Source of the DNA: Neorhizobium petrolearium
Lineage (GTDB): Bacteria; Pseudomonadota; Alphaproteobacteria; Rhizobiales; Rhizobiaceae
Reading direction: 5' to 3'
Length of the DNA: 64,000 bases
Assembly: GCF_017873175.1 (NCBI RefSeq)
Contig: NZ_JAGGJW010000006.1
Location: forward strand, 62,001-126,000
In this document: positions 1-9,167 of the stretch, in pieces
Layout: each line of letters begins with the position of its first letter
How positions within the stretch are numbered: position 1 is the stretch's first letter
Notes under the pieces: model-generated
Databases searched by the model: none
Told to the model about the DNA's origin: nothing
The model's input: only the letters and a program-made list of their open reading frames with translations
Position numbers and translations under genes: made by a program

Positions 1-299
1 TCCGCGACGGTAAGGTGGGAGGTATGGGGTGCCAGCGCCGCGGCCCATTCGAAGAGGTTGCCCTCGTCGCAGCAGCCGCGATGGGTCGAAAGACCGCCAT
101 GCGCATGAGTATTGATCAGGCCGGGGATGACGACGCGTCCGCCGAGATCCCGTCTTGCGATGAGCTCCGCCTGCGGTGGCATCTCCGCCAGCGGGCCGGC
201 CCAGACGACCTTGCTGCGGCCGATCAGGACGGCACCGTCCGGATGGAAACCGCCGGGCAGCCCGGTGCAGAGAAAGGCGTTGTGCAGAAGTGTCAACAT
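1..299 (-). CDS. Amidohydrolase, N-terminal part (cut by window edge)
   Basis: Only the first 99 codons are in the window; the gene continues past base 1. The N-terminus has the beta-sandwich seen before the barrel in chlorohydrolase/imidazolonepropionase-type amidohydrolases, then the metal-binding segment VIPGLINTHAHGG with the HxH pair that ligates the active-site metal. The ATG at 299 lies 2 bases after the stop of the upstream hydrolase gene, so the two are probably translationally coupled. It is the second amidohydrolase of this operon (the other is at 6512-8041), which suggests stepwise hydrolysis of a C-N bonded compound brought in by the adjacent ABC importer. The substrate cannot be told from the sequence. 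Confidence 0.8.
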   Translation of the reverse strand, partial: MLTLLHNAFLCTGLPGGFHPDGAVLIGRSKVVWAGPLAEMPPQAELIARRDLGGRVVIPGLINTHAHGGLSTHRGCCDEGNLFEWAAALAPHTSHLTVA

Positions 300-301
300 T
301 C

Positions 302-1021
302 TCAGACCTCCAGCAGGAAACGTCGGCCATCCAGCGTCAGGCTGACCTCGGCGCAAACGGAAGGGGCTGCGGCGACGCGGCCGTTTTCGATAGTCAGCGG
401 ACCGTCGTGACCCGGAACGACGATATTGGCCATGCCTACGATGCGGCGGATGCTGGCGCGGGCCATTTCCTCGTCGAAGGCGCCGGCGGGGGCGCCGGTT
501 TCAATCTCGCCGCGATGTTTGATCGCGTCCTGGGCGAGGACCACACGTTTGTCGTCGACGGTCATCACCAGCGAGACATGGCCGCCGCTGTGTCCCGGCG
601 TCGAAATCATCCTCACCCCCGGCAGCACTTCGAGTTCGCCGGAGACGAGGGTGAGTTGCGGGCTCCGCAACAGACTCTCGACCTGGAAGCGGGAGATGGC
701 CGGGTCATCGAACCTGTGGTCCTGGACATAGGCGAATTCGCTTTCGTGAAGCACGATCTCCGACTTCGGGAAACATTCGACATTTGCGATATGGTCGAAA
801 TGGAGATGCGACAGGATGACGGTGCGGATATCGTGGCGGTCGATGCCACGCTCGGCGAGTGCCGCCATTAGGCCCGGGCGGTCGCCGCTGCCGCCGGTAT
901 CGAACAGCGCGTGACCTTCGCGCGTCTTCAGGAGAAGGATCGTGCTCCAGCCGAGGAAGCCGCGCGAACTGCGCCCCGGAAAGCCGGGCATCAGAATGTC
1001 GTAGGAAGCAGGGTTCGGCAT
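302..1021 (-). CDS. Metallo-beta-lactamase-fold hydrolase
   Basis: A 239-residue protein with the complete metallo-beta-lactamase signature HLHFDH near residue 95, a downstream TPGHSGGH histidine and a later Asp (AQDAIKH), which together form a di-metal site. Its length and layout fit the soluble branch that includes lactonases (AHL lactonase-like) and other small-molecule hydrolases. There is no signal peptide, so it should act in the cytoplasm. It is 3 bases from the permease gene upstream and 2 bases from the next amidohydrolase, so it belongs to the same transcript. A role in opening a lactone or ester during catabolism of the imported compound is inferred. A true AHL lactonase is possible but not shown. 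Confidence 0.8.
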   Translation of the reverse strand: MPNPASYDILMPGFPGRSSRGFLGWSTILLLKTREGHALFDTGGSGDRPGLMAALAERGIDRHDIRTVILSHLHFDHIANVECFPKSEIVLHESEFAYVQDHRFDDPAISRFQVESLLRSPQLTLVSGELEVLPGVRMISTPGHSGGHVSLVMTVDDKRVVLAQDAIKHRGEIETGAPAGAFDEEMARASIRRIVGMANIVVPGHDGPLTIENGRVAAAPSVCAEVSLTLDGRRFLLEV

Positions 1022-1024
1022 CGA

Positions 1025-1879
1025 TCAGCCCTCCATCTGCCTGAGCCGCGGATCGAGAAGGTCGCGCAGCCGGTCGCCGACGAGATTGGTGCCGACCACG
1101 GTGAAGAAGATGGCGAAGCCGGGAATAGTCGCGACCCACCAGGCATTGCCGATATAGTTGCGGCCTTCGGAGATCATCGTGCCCCAGGTCGGCGTTTCGG
1201 GCGGGACGCCGAGGCCGAGGAAGCTCAGCGAGGATTCGAACAGAATCATCTTGGCGACCAGCAGGCTGGAAATGACGATGACCGAGGACATCACATTGGG
1301 CAGTAGATGGCGCGTCAGGATGTGGGGAGAGGAAATCCCCATCATATACGCCGCCTGGATGAATTCCCGCTCACGCAGCACCAGGCATTCGGCGCGCACG
1401 ACGCGCGCATATTGTACCCAGTTCGTCAGGCCGAGGATAGCGATGATGTTCCACAGGCTCGGTCCGACGACTGCGGCGACGGCGAGCGCCAGCACCAGGA
1501 AGGGAATGGCGAGCTGGATATCCGTCAGCATCATCAGCACGCGACCGGCATATTTGTCCTCGTAGCCGGCGATCAGCCCGAAGGTGACGCCGACGGCACC
1601 GGAGATAACGACCGAACTGACGCCGACCAGCATGGAGACGCGGGCGCCGACGACGATGCGGCTGAAGATGTCGCGGCCGAGCGCGTCGGTGCCGAACAGG
1701 TGGATGCCTTCGGAACCCTGCCAAAGCGGCGGCTTGAGGCGCTGAAGGATGTCCTGTGCGCTCGGATCGTAAGGTACGAACCAGGGGCCGAAGAGGGCCG
1801 CGAACAGCGCGACGAGAAGGATCGCGAGGCCGAAGGCGGCGAGACGGCTCGTCAGGTAACGGTTGAGAAATGCGCTCAT
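1025..1879 (-). CDS. Peptide/opine-type ABC transporter permease (DppC family)
   Basis: A 284-residue inner-membrane permease. It has an N-terminal transmembrane helix after a short cytoplasmic start, the OppC_N-type segment (DPSAQDILQRLKPP) and the DALGRDIFSR motif typical of DppC/OppC proteins. The C-terminal half carries the EAA coupling loop and ends with DRLRDLLDPRLRQMEG. It overlaps the upstream permease gene by 4 bases (ATGA), so the two are translated together and should form the heterodimeric channel. The binding protein is at 2866-4383. No DppD/DppF-type ATPase is seen in the window; it would have to lie left of base 1 or elsewhere. Confidence 0.9.
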   Translation of the reverse strand: MSAFLNRYLTSRLAAFGLAILLVALFAALFGPWFVPYDPSAQDILQRLKPPLWQGSEGIHLFGTDALGRDIFSRIVVGARVSMLVGVSSVVISGAVGVTFGLIAGYEDKYAGRVLMMLTDIQLAIPFLVLALAVAAVVGPSLWNIIAILGLTNWVQYARVVRAECLVLREREFIQAAYMMGISSPHILTRHLLPNVMSSVIVISSLLVAKMILFESSLSFLGLGVPPETPTWGTMISEGRNYIGNAWWVATIPGFAIFFTVVGTNLVGDRLRDLLDPRLRQMEG

Positions 1880-2796
1880 TTGCCCGTCCTCAGACGCGGA
1901 TCGAGCAGGCCGTAGGAGAGGTCGACCAGGAGATTGATGACGACGATGACGGCGGCCATGAACAGAACGAAGGCCTGCACCACGGTGAAATCGCGATTGG
2001 CGATCGCCTGGATCGCCAGCCGGCCAATGCCGGGATAGGCAAACACCTCCTCCGTGATCACCGCACCTCCGAGCAGCGCGCCAACCTGAAGCCCGATAAC
2101 GGTCAGTGTCGGGATCGCAGCATTGCGCAGGGCGTGGGAAAGGAGAATGCGGCTTTCGCGCACGCCCTTTCCGCGGGCGGTGCGGACATAATCCGATTGC
2201 AGCACCTCGATCAGAGAGGAACGCAGCAGGCGGGTTATGATCGCAGTCGAATAGGTGGCGAGCACGATCGCCGGCATAACGAGGTTCTGCCAGCTTCCGC
2301 GGCCGGAAGGCGGCAGCATATGGAATGTTTCGGAAAAGAGCAGGATCAGCATGATTGCCAACCAGAAGGCCGGAAAGCTCTGGCCGATCAGCGAGATCAA
2401 CAGGCTTGCGCGATCGATAATCGAGCCGCGATTGGCGGCGGCCAGAATGGCGAGCGGAACGGCGAGCACGATCGACAGCACGAAGGCGGCCCCGCCAAGC
2501 TGCAGCGTCGCCGGCACGCGTTCCAGCACGAGCTGCATCGCCGGCTGCTCGTATCGCAGCGACATGCCGAAATCGCCCCTGGTCGCGCGGCTGAGAAAAT
2601 CCCAGTACTGGATGACCAGCGGCCGGTCGAAGCCCATCAGGTGACGAAAACGCTGGATGTCCTCGATCGAGGCCTCCGGCGGCAGGAAAAGCGCCGACGG
2701 ATCGCCACCGATCCGGATCAAGAAAAACACGGCGACCGATACGCCGAGCAGCACGATGGCCGCGTAGAGCAATCGGGATATCAGAAAATTGGCCAA
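1876..2796 (-). CDS. Peptide/opine-type ABC transporter permease (DppB family)
   Basis: A 306-residue integral membrane protein with six predicted helices. It begins ANFLISRLLYAAIVLLGVSVAVFFL, the usual DppB N-terminal helix, and has the GxD-containing periplasmic loop, the EAA region (YVRTARGKGVRESRIL) and the family's DLSYGLLDPRLR ending. The first codon appears to be TTG at 2796, preceded by a GCAGG ribosome-binding sequence; no ATG gives a better N-terminus. It overlaps the DppC-type gene by 4 bases. A strong hairpin at 2821-2858 separates it from the binding protein gene, which may lower permease expression relative to binding protein. Confidence 0.9.
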   Translation of the reverse strand: MANFLISRLLYAAIVLLGVSVAVFFLIRIGGDPSALFLPPEASIEDIQRFRHLMGFDRPLVIQYWDFLSRATRGDFGMSLRYEQPAMQLVLERVPATLQLGGAAFVLSIVLAVPLAILAAANRGSIIDRASLLISLIGQSFPAFWLAIMLILLFSETFHMLPPSGRGSWQNLVMPAIVLATYSTAIITRLLRSSLIEVLQSDYVRTARGKGVRESRILLSHALRNAAIPTLTVIGLQVGALLGGAVITEEVFAYPGIGRLAIQAIANRDFTVVQAFVLFMAAVIVVINLLVDLSYGLLDPRLRTGK

Positions 2797-2820
2797 GACC
2801 TGCTTCGCTCCGTCAACGTT

Positions 2821-2858
2821 GGCATCCGCGGCCCGGCCGGAAGCCGGCCGCGGATGCC
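2821..2858 (-). other. Strong intercistronic hairpin between binding-protein and permease genes
   Basis: The arms GGCATCCGCGGCC (2821-2833) and GGCCGCGGATGCC (2846-2858) are perfect 13-base inverted repeats around a 12-base loop. There is no T-run after it on the minus strand, so it is more likely an mRNA 3'-end stabiliser or attenuator than a classical terminator. Such structures after binding-protein genes are a known way to make binding protein in excess of permease. Confidence 0.65.
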
Positions 2859-2865
2859 GTTTCTA

Positions 2866-4383
2866 TCAGAAATGCGCCTTGCGCAGGTCGATCATGCCGT
2901 CCGGACGCGGTGTCCAGGTGAGCCTGGCGTCGAGGCCGTAGATCAGCGGCGGCTGGATCATCGGTAGATGCGGCGCATCCTCCTTGATGATGGCGGCCGC
3001 CTTCTCGTAGATCGACTTGCGTTCCGCCTGGTCGATCGTGCCTGCGCCGGCATCGAGCAGCTTGTCGAGCTCCGGATTGCTGTAATAGCTCTGGTATTCG
3101 CCCGTGTGCAGCAGCGGGTACCAGACGAGGTTCGGGTCGCGGCCGCTCCAGCCGGGGAAAGTGATGCCCTCACGGCCCTTCTTTTCCGAAACCTGACCCC
3201 AGACGCCCGGCTCGAGATATTGGATGTTCACCTTGATGCCGACCTTCGCGAGGAAACCGGCCGTCGCTTCTACGATCTCGCTGTCCTTCATGTAACGTCC
3301 CTTGCGGGTCATCAGTGGAACGGTGAAGCCGTCCTTGTAGCCGGCTTCGGCGAGCAGCGCCTTGGCCTTGGCCGGATCGTAGGGGTAGGGCTTCCAGGCC
3401 TGATCGTAACCGAAGGCGTTGGCCGGAAGAGTGAGCGCAATGCGGGTGCCCATGCCGTTCAGCAGCGCCTGCTGGATGGCATCGACATCAACGGCGTAGT
3501 TGATCGCCTGGCGGACATGCTTGTCCTTGAGCGGCGTGTCGCGGGTGATGTCGAAGGCCAGGAAATAGAGCGAGTCGCTGGCGACCGTCGAAATCTTGGT
3601 CTCGCCGCCGTCGAGCGAGGCCATGTCCTCCGGCGGCACATCGACGGCGATATCGACGCCACCGCTCTTCAGTTCGGCGATGCGAGTACGAGTTTCCTTG
3701 ATAGGGCGGAAGATCACTTTTTCGACTGCTGGCTTGCCGCCCCAATAATCCGGATTGGCTTCGAGCACGACGCGCTCGTCCTTCTTCCACTCCACGAAAC
3801 GGTAGGGGCCGGTGCCGACCGGCTTGGCAGCGAGATCGGCGCTGTTGTTTTGGGCGGTGTAGGACGGCGGCACGATCAGTGCCGGGAAGCTCGCCTCATA
3901 CAGCGACAGCAGCATGGTCGGGAAAGGCTTGTCGGTCTTGATCTCGACCGTGTAGTCGTCGACCACCGTGACCGACTTGATTTGCGAGATGCGCGAGTAA
4001 TAGGGCGCCTTGAAATTCGGATCGAGGGCGCGGTCGAGGGTATATTTCACCGCGGCCGCATTGAAGGGCTCGCCATTGTGGAATTTCACGCCTTCGCGCA
4101 GCTTGAAGCGCCAGGTCAGCGGATCGGGATTGCTCCAGGATGTCGCCAGCGCGGGAACGATGTCGCCCTTTTCGTTCTGGCTGACGAGACCGTCATAGAT
4201 CTGGAAGAGGATATTGGCGGTCGGGAAGGCCGAATGTTTCGCCGGGTCCATCGAATATGCGTCGGCGGCCTGGGCGACCACGATCGTCGAGGCGTTCTGG
4301 GCCGAGGCGGCGAGCGGAAGAAGCGCGAGCGCGGCAGCACCCAGCGTGCCGGCCACAAAATGTCGTCTCAGGATATCTTTCAT
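2866..4383 (-). CDS. ABC transporter substrate-binding protein, family 5 (DppA/OppA type)
   Basis: A 505-residue periplasmic protein starting at the ATG at 4383, which has an AAGGGTG ribosome-binding sequence and begins a signal peptide (MKDILRRHFVAGTLGAAALALLPLAASAQ). Upstream in-frame codons lack signal-peptide character. The mature part has family 5 hallmarks: Y..MDPAK near the N-terminus, IYDGLV, ALATSW, the FKLREGVKFHNGEPF signature and PVGTGPYRF. It should deliver peptides, opines or glycoside-amine compounds to the DppB/DppC-type permeases immediately downstream. The neighbouring amidohydrolases and glycoside hydrolase suggest an unusual, non-peptide ligand. Confidence 0.93.
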   Translation of the reverse strand: MKDILRRHFVAGTLGAAALALLPLAASAQNASTIVVAQAADAYSMDPAKHSAFPTANILFQIYDGLVSQNEKGDIVPALATSWSNPDPLTWRFKLREGVKFHNGEPFNAAAVKYTLDRALDPNFKAPYYSRISQIKSVTVVDDYTVEIKTDKPFPTMLLSLYEASFPALIVPPSYTAQNNSADLAAKPVGTGPYRFVEWKKDERVVLEANPDYWGGKPAVEKVIFRPIKETRTRIAELKSGGVDIAVDVPPEDMASLDGGETKISTVASDSLYFLAFDITRDTPLKDKHVRQAINYAVDVDAIQQALLNGMGTRIALTLPANAFGYDQAWKPYPYDPAKAKALLAEAGYKDGFTVPLMTRKGRYMKDSEIVEATAGFLAKVGIKVNIQYLEPGVWGQVSEKKGREGITFPGWSGRDPNLVWYPLLHTGEYQSYYSNPELDKLLDAGAGTIDQAERKSIYEKAAAIIKEDAPHLPMIQPPLIYGLDARLTWTPRPDGMIDLRKAHF

Positions 4384-4442
4384 CTGTTCACCCTTTTCTG
4401 TTCTGCGATGGGCCGAGCGGCCCGTCGGATCTGTCGTCTTCC

Positions 4443-6521
4443 TCAAGCCTTCTTCCTCCCGGACGAACCCTTTACCAGAGCTATGGCCGCAAAGTGATCC
4501 AGGCGCCCGAGGCGCAGGACCATCATTTTACCTGCCCTTGCCGCGGGCAGTTCCGTGTGATCGTGAAGCGAGAGAGCGGTATCGGCATCGGTTTCCACCG
4601 AGACCTCGAACCCGGTGAGCGGCGTCAGTTCGGTCAGCCTCTTGGTCTGCGAGGCGGCGCCGTTGAGAAGATGCAGGACCATGCCGTCCGGATGGCCGTA
4701 AAGGATGGTCTCGACGGCACTCGATGCGGTCGTGCGGACGGGCGGCGGGCCGATCTTGGCCTCCACCAGCGCGCCGAGGATCCGGCGATATTCCGGCATC
4801 GAATAGCGGTGATAGAGCGCGCCGATGCGCCAGGGAAGCCAGATCGCCCGACCTTCGCCGAAGCTGCGCTCGATCAGACCGGGTTCGCTGCCGTCTCCTT
4901 CGACGGTCGTGAATTCCGGAGCGTTGTTCGCGAACGGGCCAATGATGCGGAGGTCGTCCTGCGTCTCGCCATCGCCGAAGGGTGCCCAGAACGGACCGGC
5001 GGCCGGGATATGCGGGATGCCGTCCACAACGCTCCCGAGGTCGGCCCGCCTCAGCGCGAAATAGGCGCCGACCACCGAGCGGGCCTCGCCGGGAAGGGCC
5101 GGCAGGCAGCGCAGGGCAGGCGTTTCCCGCCGTGTTCCTATGTCGGTTGCAGCTGCGAGATCGGCGGTGGCGACAATCTGGCCGCCCTGTTCGACATAGG
5201 CGTCGATCGCCGCCGCATCGGTATCGGACAGGCAATCTGCCGCCGGCAGGATCACAAGATCGAAACAGCCGAGCTCCATTGCATCGAGACCCGGGGCGAC
5301 AACAACGGCGAAGGGATAACGCAGATCGGACAGCAATTCACAGGCGCCGCGGAATTCCGCGACATGGCCATTGCCGTTCGGCGCCCCGGCCATCCGGCCG
5401 GCGTCCTCGCCCCACAGCCGGCTGTGCTCGGAACGGACCACGGCGATGCGGGCGAGGCTCTTCAGGCCACGGTACCAATGGGCGTTCTTCTGTTGGTAGG
5501 CACCGAATTCCCGCAGCGCCGGAACGAAGCGTGCGTCTTTCTGCTCGAGCAGGCCGTTCACCGCCGGCGCCGTACTGGCGCCATGCGCCGCCGCCTGAAC
5601 GAGGTTGTGGATCAGCCGCGCCTTCGGCATCGCCGACTGGCGGCTGGCGAAGACTTCCGACGTCGTCTGGATGAGGAGCGGCGGACGGCCGGGTTTCAGG
5701 GCGCCGGCCGTGAGCGCCTCTTCTGCGGCCCAGAGGTTCCAGATCGGCTGCGGATCGATCGGATTCGGCATCACGGGGTTGGATACCTGCGAGCCGATGA
5801 TGTCGCTGACCTCGGCCATGCGACGGATGTTCCAGCCCTCATGGACGTGATGGTAGGGTACGATCGCCGCACCCGGATTGCGCTGCTGCACGAAACTGCG
5901 GACGCGGCCCATGTAATCGGCGAGGAAATCCTGCCGCCAGGCCTCATAGGCGGGTTCTCGACGGTCGGAAGCGGGAACGGGCTTGCCCGTCGCCGCCTGC
6001 ACGATGCCCCTGCAGCGGCCGCAATAACAGCGCGGCACGTGCAGGTAGTTGAAGAAGAAGCCGTCCGCGGTGGGGTAGCGGCCGAGGATCTCGTCGAGGA
6101 TCGAAAAGACCTGCGCTTGCCAGAACGGGCCGGTGGCGCAGATCTGCGGCATGGCCCAGACGCTGGTGACCGCGCCGTCCGGTTTGCGGACGAACCAGTC
6201 GGGGTGTTTCGCCTCCATGCCTTCGCGGCCCTTGGAAATGTCCATCCGCACCAGGACGCGAATGCCTTCCGCCTTGGCGGTATTCAGGAAGTCGCCGAGG
6301 AAATCTCCCTGCAAATGCGGGTTGATCGTCTGCGAGGCGAGTTTCGTCGGATACCAGGCGGAAAAACCGCCGCCCATAACGATGCAGGCATTGGCGCCGA
6401 CGCTTCTGATCTCGCCGACGAGCTGGCCGACAGTCGATTTCGCGGCATCGGTCTCGCGCAACAGGTGCTGGAAAAAACGCAGCGGCTCTTCGGTCCAGGC
6501 CAAAGGTGAGGTCAATGGCAT
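4443..6521 (-). CDS. GH42-like / hypothetical glycoside hydrolase with trimerisation-type domain
   Basis: The start is the ATG at 6521, preceded by an AGGAGG-like sequence and overlapping the upstream amidohydrolase gene by 10 bases; it gives 692 residues. Residues 1-380 look like a TIM barrel of the GHL6/GH42-like type: VGANACIVMGGGFSAWYP near the N-terminus, the KAEGIRVLVRMDISK strand and the CYCGRCR cysteine cluster. Residues 380-620 resemble the glutamine-amidotransferase-like trimerisation domain of GH42 (FDLVILPAADCLSD, YVEQGGQIVAT), and a small beta domain closes the protein. There is no signal peptide, so it should act in the cytoplasm on an imported glycoside. The exact reaction is unknown; catalytic acids were not assigned. 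Confidence 0.7.
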   Translation of the reverse strand: MPLTSPLAWTEEPLRFFQHLLRETDAAKSTVGQLVGEIRSVGANACIVMGGGFSAWYPTKLASQTINPHLQGDFLGDFLNTAKAEGIRVLVRMDISKGREGMEAKHPDWFVRKPDGAVTSVWAMPQICATGPFWQAQVFSILDEILGRYPTADGFFFNYLHVPRCYCGRCRGIVQAATGKPVPASDRREPAYEAWRQDFLADYMGRVRSFVQQRNPGAAIVPYHHVHEGWNIRRMAEVSDIIGSQVSNPVMPNPIDPQPIWNLWAAEEALTAGALKPGRPPLLIQTTSEVFASRQSAMPKARLIHNLVQAAAHGASTAPAVNGLLEQKDARFVPALREFGAYQQKNAHWYRGLKSLARIAVVRSEHSRLWGEDAGRMAGAPNGNGHVAEFRGACELLSDLRYPFAVVVAPGLDAMELGCFDLVILPAADCLSDTDAAAIDAYVEQGGQIVATADLAAATDIGTRRETPALRCLPALPGEARSVVGAYFALRRADLGSVVDGIPHIPAAGPFWAPFGDGETQDDLRIIGPFANNAPEFTTVEGDGSEPGLIERSFGEGRAIWLPWRIGALYHRYSMPEYRRILGALVEAKIGPPPVRTTASSAVETILYGHPDGMVLHLLNGAASQTKRLTELTPLTGFEVSVETDADTALSLHDHTELPAARAGKMMVLRLGRLDHFAAIALVKGSSGRKKA

Positions 6522-8041
6522 GCGCAGCCTCCTGCCCAAAGCTTGGCGTAGCGCTTCCGCATCCCGCGGATCGGCGCTTCCAGAACATGAGCTGCGGCCC
6601 GTGCGGCCGCGCCTTCGGTCCGCCGCCGGTCGGCGAAGACTTGGGCCTCGCTCCAGATCGCCGCCTCGTCGATCGCCGTGGCACGGCCGTTCGAAACGAC
6701 GATGCGCCCGGCGATCATGACCCGGTCGATGGCGCTGCCGTTTTCTGACAGGACGAGCTGGCGAGGTGCATCGTTCAGCGGCCGAAATGCCGGTGCGTCC
6801 AGGCGGAAGAACGTGATGTCCGCATCGTATCCCGCTTCCAGGCGGCCTGTCGTCTTTAGGCCGATGGCATCGGCGCCGCCGGATGTGCCGAGCTTCAACG
6901 CGGTCTGCGGGCCGATCCAGTCTTCCTCGTCGTCGGACTTGAGATTGTGTAGGAGAGCGGCCCATTTCATCGTTTCGAGAAGATTGGCGCCGTCGTTGCA
7001 GCAGGCGCTGTCGGTGCCGAGCCCGACCCGAATGCCCCTGCCGAGCAGGTCGGGAAGCGGGCAATAGCCGCTGCCGAGCCGAGCGTTGGAGACCGGATTG
7101 TGGATGATCGTCGCATCGGCGGCGGCAATCCGCGCGGCATCGTCCGGCTCCAGCCAGATCGCGTGAACGAGATTGGTGCGCGGAGTCAGCAGGCCAAGGC
7201 CTTCGAGATGGGCGATCATGCCGCGGCCGTAAAGCTTCAGGCCCATCTCACGCTGCAGCCGGGTTTCGAGGATGTGGGTGTGCAGGAGTGTTTCGTGCCG
7301 CCGGCTGAAATCGGCCGCCGCGACAAGCAGTTTGTCCGAGCATCGCTGCGGACCGGATGGACCGATCGCGACGCTGATCCTGGCGTCCGCTTCGCCGTTC
7401 CAGCGGCGGAAAAAAGCGTCGACGATCGCCATCTGCTCGCAGGCGGGCACTGGAGGACGGCTTCCGTAGGAGGCAAGATCGAGGCCGACGAGGTTGCCGG
7501 CATCGAAGGGCAGGGTGTCGATAATGCTCCGGTCCGAAACGATCGGCGCGATCACCGCCCGCATGCCGCTGTCCCGCCAGGCCGAGGCGACGGCATCGAG
7601 CGCCCCGGCATCAATATCGGGTGAGATGCGCACGTGATCGAGGACGGCGGTCGTCCCGGACCGCATCATCTCGATCGCGCCGAGCATCGTCGAGATGTAG
7701 ATCTCCTGATGGCTGCGTCTTTCACGCGCTGCGGAAGAGGTGAGCGACCAGAGTTCGAGCGGAAGGTCGCCGGCGATCCCCCGAGCCAGGTTGTCCGGTG
7801 AATGGCTGTGGCAGTTGACGAAGCCGGGCGTAGCGAGGAGGCGGGAAGCATCGATGAAATGTCGCCCGGCAGGGGCAGGCGTGCCTGCGGGATGCAGCGC
7901 TGCAATCCGGCCGCCCGCAACCTCGATCGACCACCGTTCCGTCTTGAAGCGGCCGGCGTCTTCCATCAGGCATAAAGTGTTTTCGAACCAGTATCCCGGC
8001 ACAGATTTTCCATTCGATGCGTTCCCCGGCGCCTTTGGCAT
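6512..8041 (-). CDS. Amidohydrolase / TRZ-ATZ-type deaminase family
   Basis: A 509-residue protein of the metal-dependent amidohydrolase superfamily (chlorohydrolase, guanine-deaminase branch). The metal motif is GFVNCHSHS near residue 85. Further ligands are seen at LHTHILET (about 240), the His of NLVHAIW (about 280) and GTDSACCNDG (about 335). The C-terminal beta-sandwich (GAD.DI.FFRLDAPAF, RVMIAGRIVVSNGRAT) is complete. The first gene of the operon, divergent from a LysR gene with about 185 bases between them, it overlaps the glycoside-hydrolase gene by 10 bases. It probably removes an amino or amide group from the imported compound. Confidence 0.85.
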   Translation of the reverse strand: MPKAPGNASNGKSVPGYWFENTLCLMEDAGRFKTERWSIEVAGGRIAALHPAGTPAPAGRHFIDASRLLATPGFVNCHSHSPDNLARGIAGDLPLELWSLTSSAARERRSHQEIYISTMLGAIEMMRSGTTAVLDHVRISPDIDAGALDAVASAWRDSGMRAVIAPIVSDRSIIDTLPFDAGNLVGLDLASYGSRPPVPACEQMAIVDAFFRRWNGEADARISVAIGPSGPQRCSDKLLVAAADFSRRHETLLHTHILETRLQREMGLKLYGRGMIAHLEGLGLLTPRTNLVHAIWLEPDDAARIAAADATIIHNPVSNARLGSGYCPLPDLLGRGIRVGLGTDSACCNDGANLLETMKWAALLHNLKSDDEEDWIGPQTALKLGTSGGADAIGLKTTGRLEAGYDADITFFRLDAPAFRPLNDAPRQLVLSENGSAIDRVMIAGRIVVSNGRATAIDEAAIWSEAQVFADRRRTEGAAARAAAHVLEAPIRGMRKRYAKLWAGGCACH

Positions 8042-8227
8042 CCTTGGCCCTAGTGTTCCCAGCTAGCGGCGAAGGAAAATACGCAGTTTTGGAAAAAATC
8101 ATTTTCCGGATAGAAACCCGGCGGATGGAGAGGAACGGCACGCAAATTGCTGCTGGAACCTGTCTGCTTGCGATTGCCCCTTTAATGCGTAAGCTGTCGA
8201 TTAACGGCGCGTCACAATGCGCAAGAT

Positions 8228-9136
8228 GTGAGCAGTGAACGAACCGAAGTGAACAGGTTCCAGGACATATTGTCATTCGTGCGGGTGGCCGAACTCGGCG
8301 GCTTCACCGCAGCTGCCAAGGCACTGTCATCCTCCACATCGGCGGTGACCAAGAGCGTGACCCGGCTCGAGGAAGGACTTGGCGTACAGCTTCTGCACCG
8401 CACCACCCGGCGCATGCATCTGACCGAATACGGGGCGGAATATTACGAGCGCTGCCGCCAGATCCTCATCGATCTTGATGAGGCGGAAGGCTCCATTCGT
8501 GAGGCAAATATCGCCCCCAGCGGGCCGGTCCGGATCGCGCTGCCGCCGTCCTTCGGCCGCATGACGGTCATTCCCGCGCTGCCGGAATTCTACGATCGTT
8601 ATCCGAACGTCGTGCTGGACCTGTGCCTCAAGAGCCAGACAACGAATCCAATCGAAGGCGGCTTTGATCTTGTCGTGCATTCCGGCCGGCTGGCTGATTC
8701 CCGGCTGATCAACCGTATCCTGGTGCGCGGCGCCCAGAAGACGGTGGCAGCTCCGAGCTATATCGAGCGCTATGGCCGGCCGCAGACGCCGGCCGATCTC
8801 GTTCGGCACAACTGCATCACCGGCGCCTTCGGGCCAAACTGGCATTATCGCGGCAAGGACGGCAGCGAAGAGGTAATCCGCGTCTCAGGATGCCTGACGA
8901 CAGACAGCGGCGACATTCTGCGCGAGGCGGCGATGACCGGTCTGGGGATATCTCAGGCGACATGGTGGCTGTTTCGCGAGGAGATGCAGCGGGGCCTTCT
9001 AGTGCCCGTGTTGGAGGACTACGAGATCGAAGCCGATCCAATCGCGATCGTCTTTCCCGCGAACCGCCGCACACCTGTAAAGGTGCGCGCTGTCGTTGAT
9101 TTCCTTCTTAAAATTACAAGAGGTCACGCACCGTAG
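8228..9136 (+). CDS. LysR-type transcriptional regulator
   Basis: A 302-residue LysR protein. The N-terminal winged helix-turn-helix (FVRVAELGGFTAAAKALSSS, then TKSVTRLEEGLGVQLLHRTTRRMHLTEYG) is followed by a substrate-binding domain beginning PSGPVRIALPPSFGR. The frame opens with GTG at 8228; a second GTG at 8249 gives the more usual MNRFQDILSF start and may be the real one, since neither has a clear ribosome-binding site. It is divergent from the amidohydrolase/ABC operon, so it is the likely regulator of that operon, responding to its substrate or an intermediate. Confidence 0.93.
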   Translation: MSSERTEVNRFQDILSFVRVAELGGFTAAAKALSSSTSAVTKSVTRLEEGLGVQLLHRTTRRMHLTEYGAEYYERCRQILIDLDEAEGSIREANIAPSGPVRIALPPSFGRMTVIPALPEFYDRYPNVVLDLCLKSQTTNPIEGGFDLVVHSGRLADSRLINRILVRGAQKTVAAPSYIERYGRPQTPADLVRHNCITGAFGPNWHYRGKDGSEEVIRVSGCLTTDSGDILREAAMTGLGISQATWWLFREEMQRGLLVPVLEDYEIEADPIAIVFPANRRTPVKVRAVVDFLLKITRGHAP

Positions 9137-9167
9137 GTCCCAATCGCTCCAAGGCGAGTGGTCTCGC

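Noticed and set aside
4257..6509. 750-codon plus-strand open frame
   Set aside because: It is the mirror of the GH42-like gene in GC-rich DNA; residue composition is random-like and no domain is seen.
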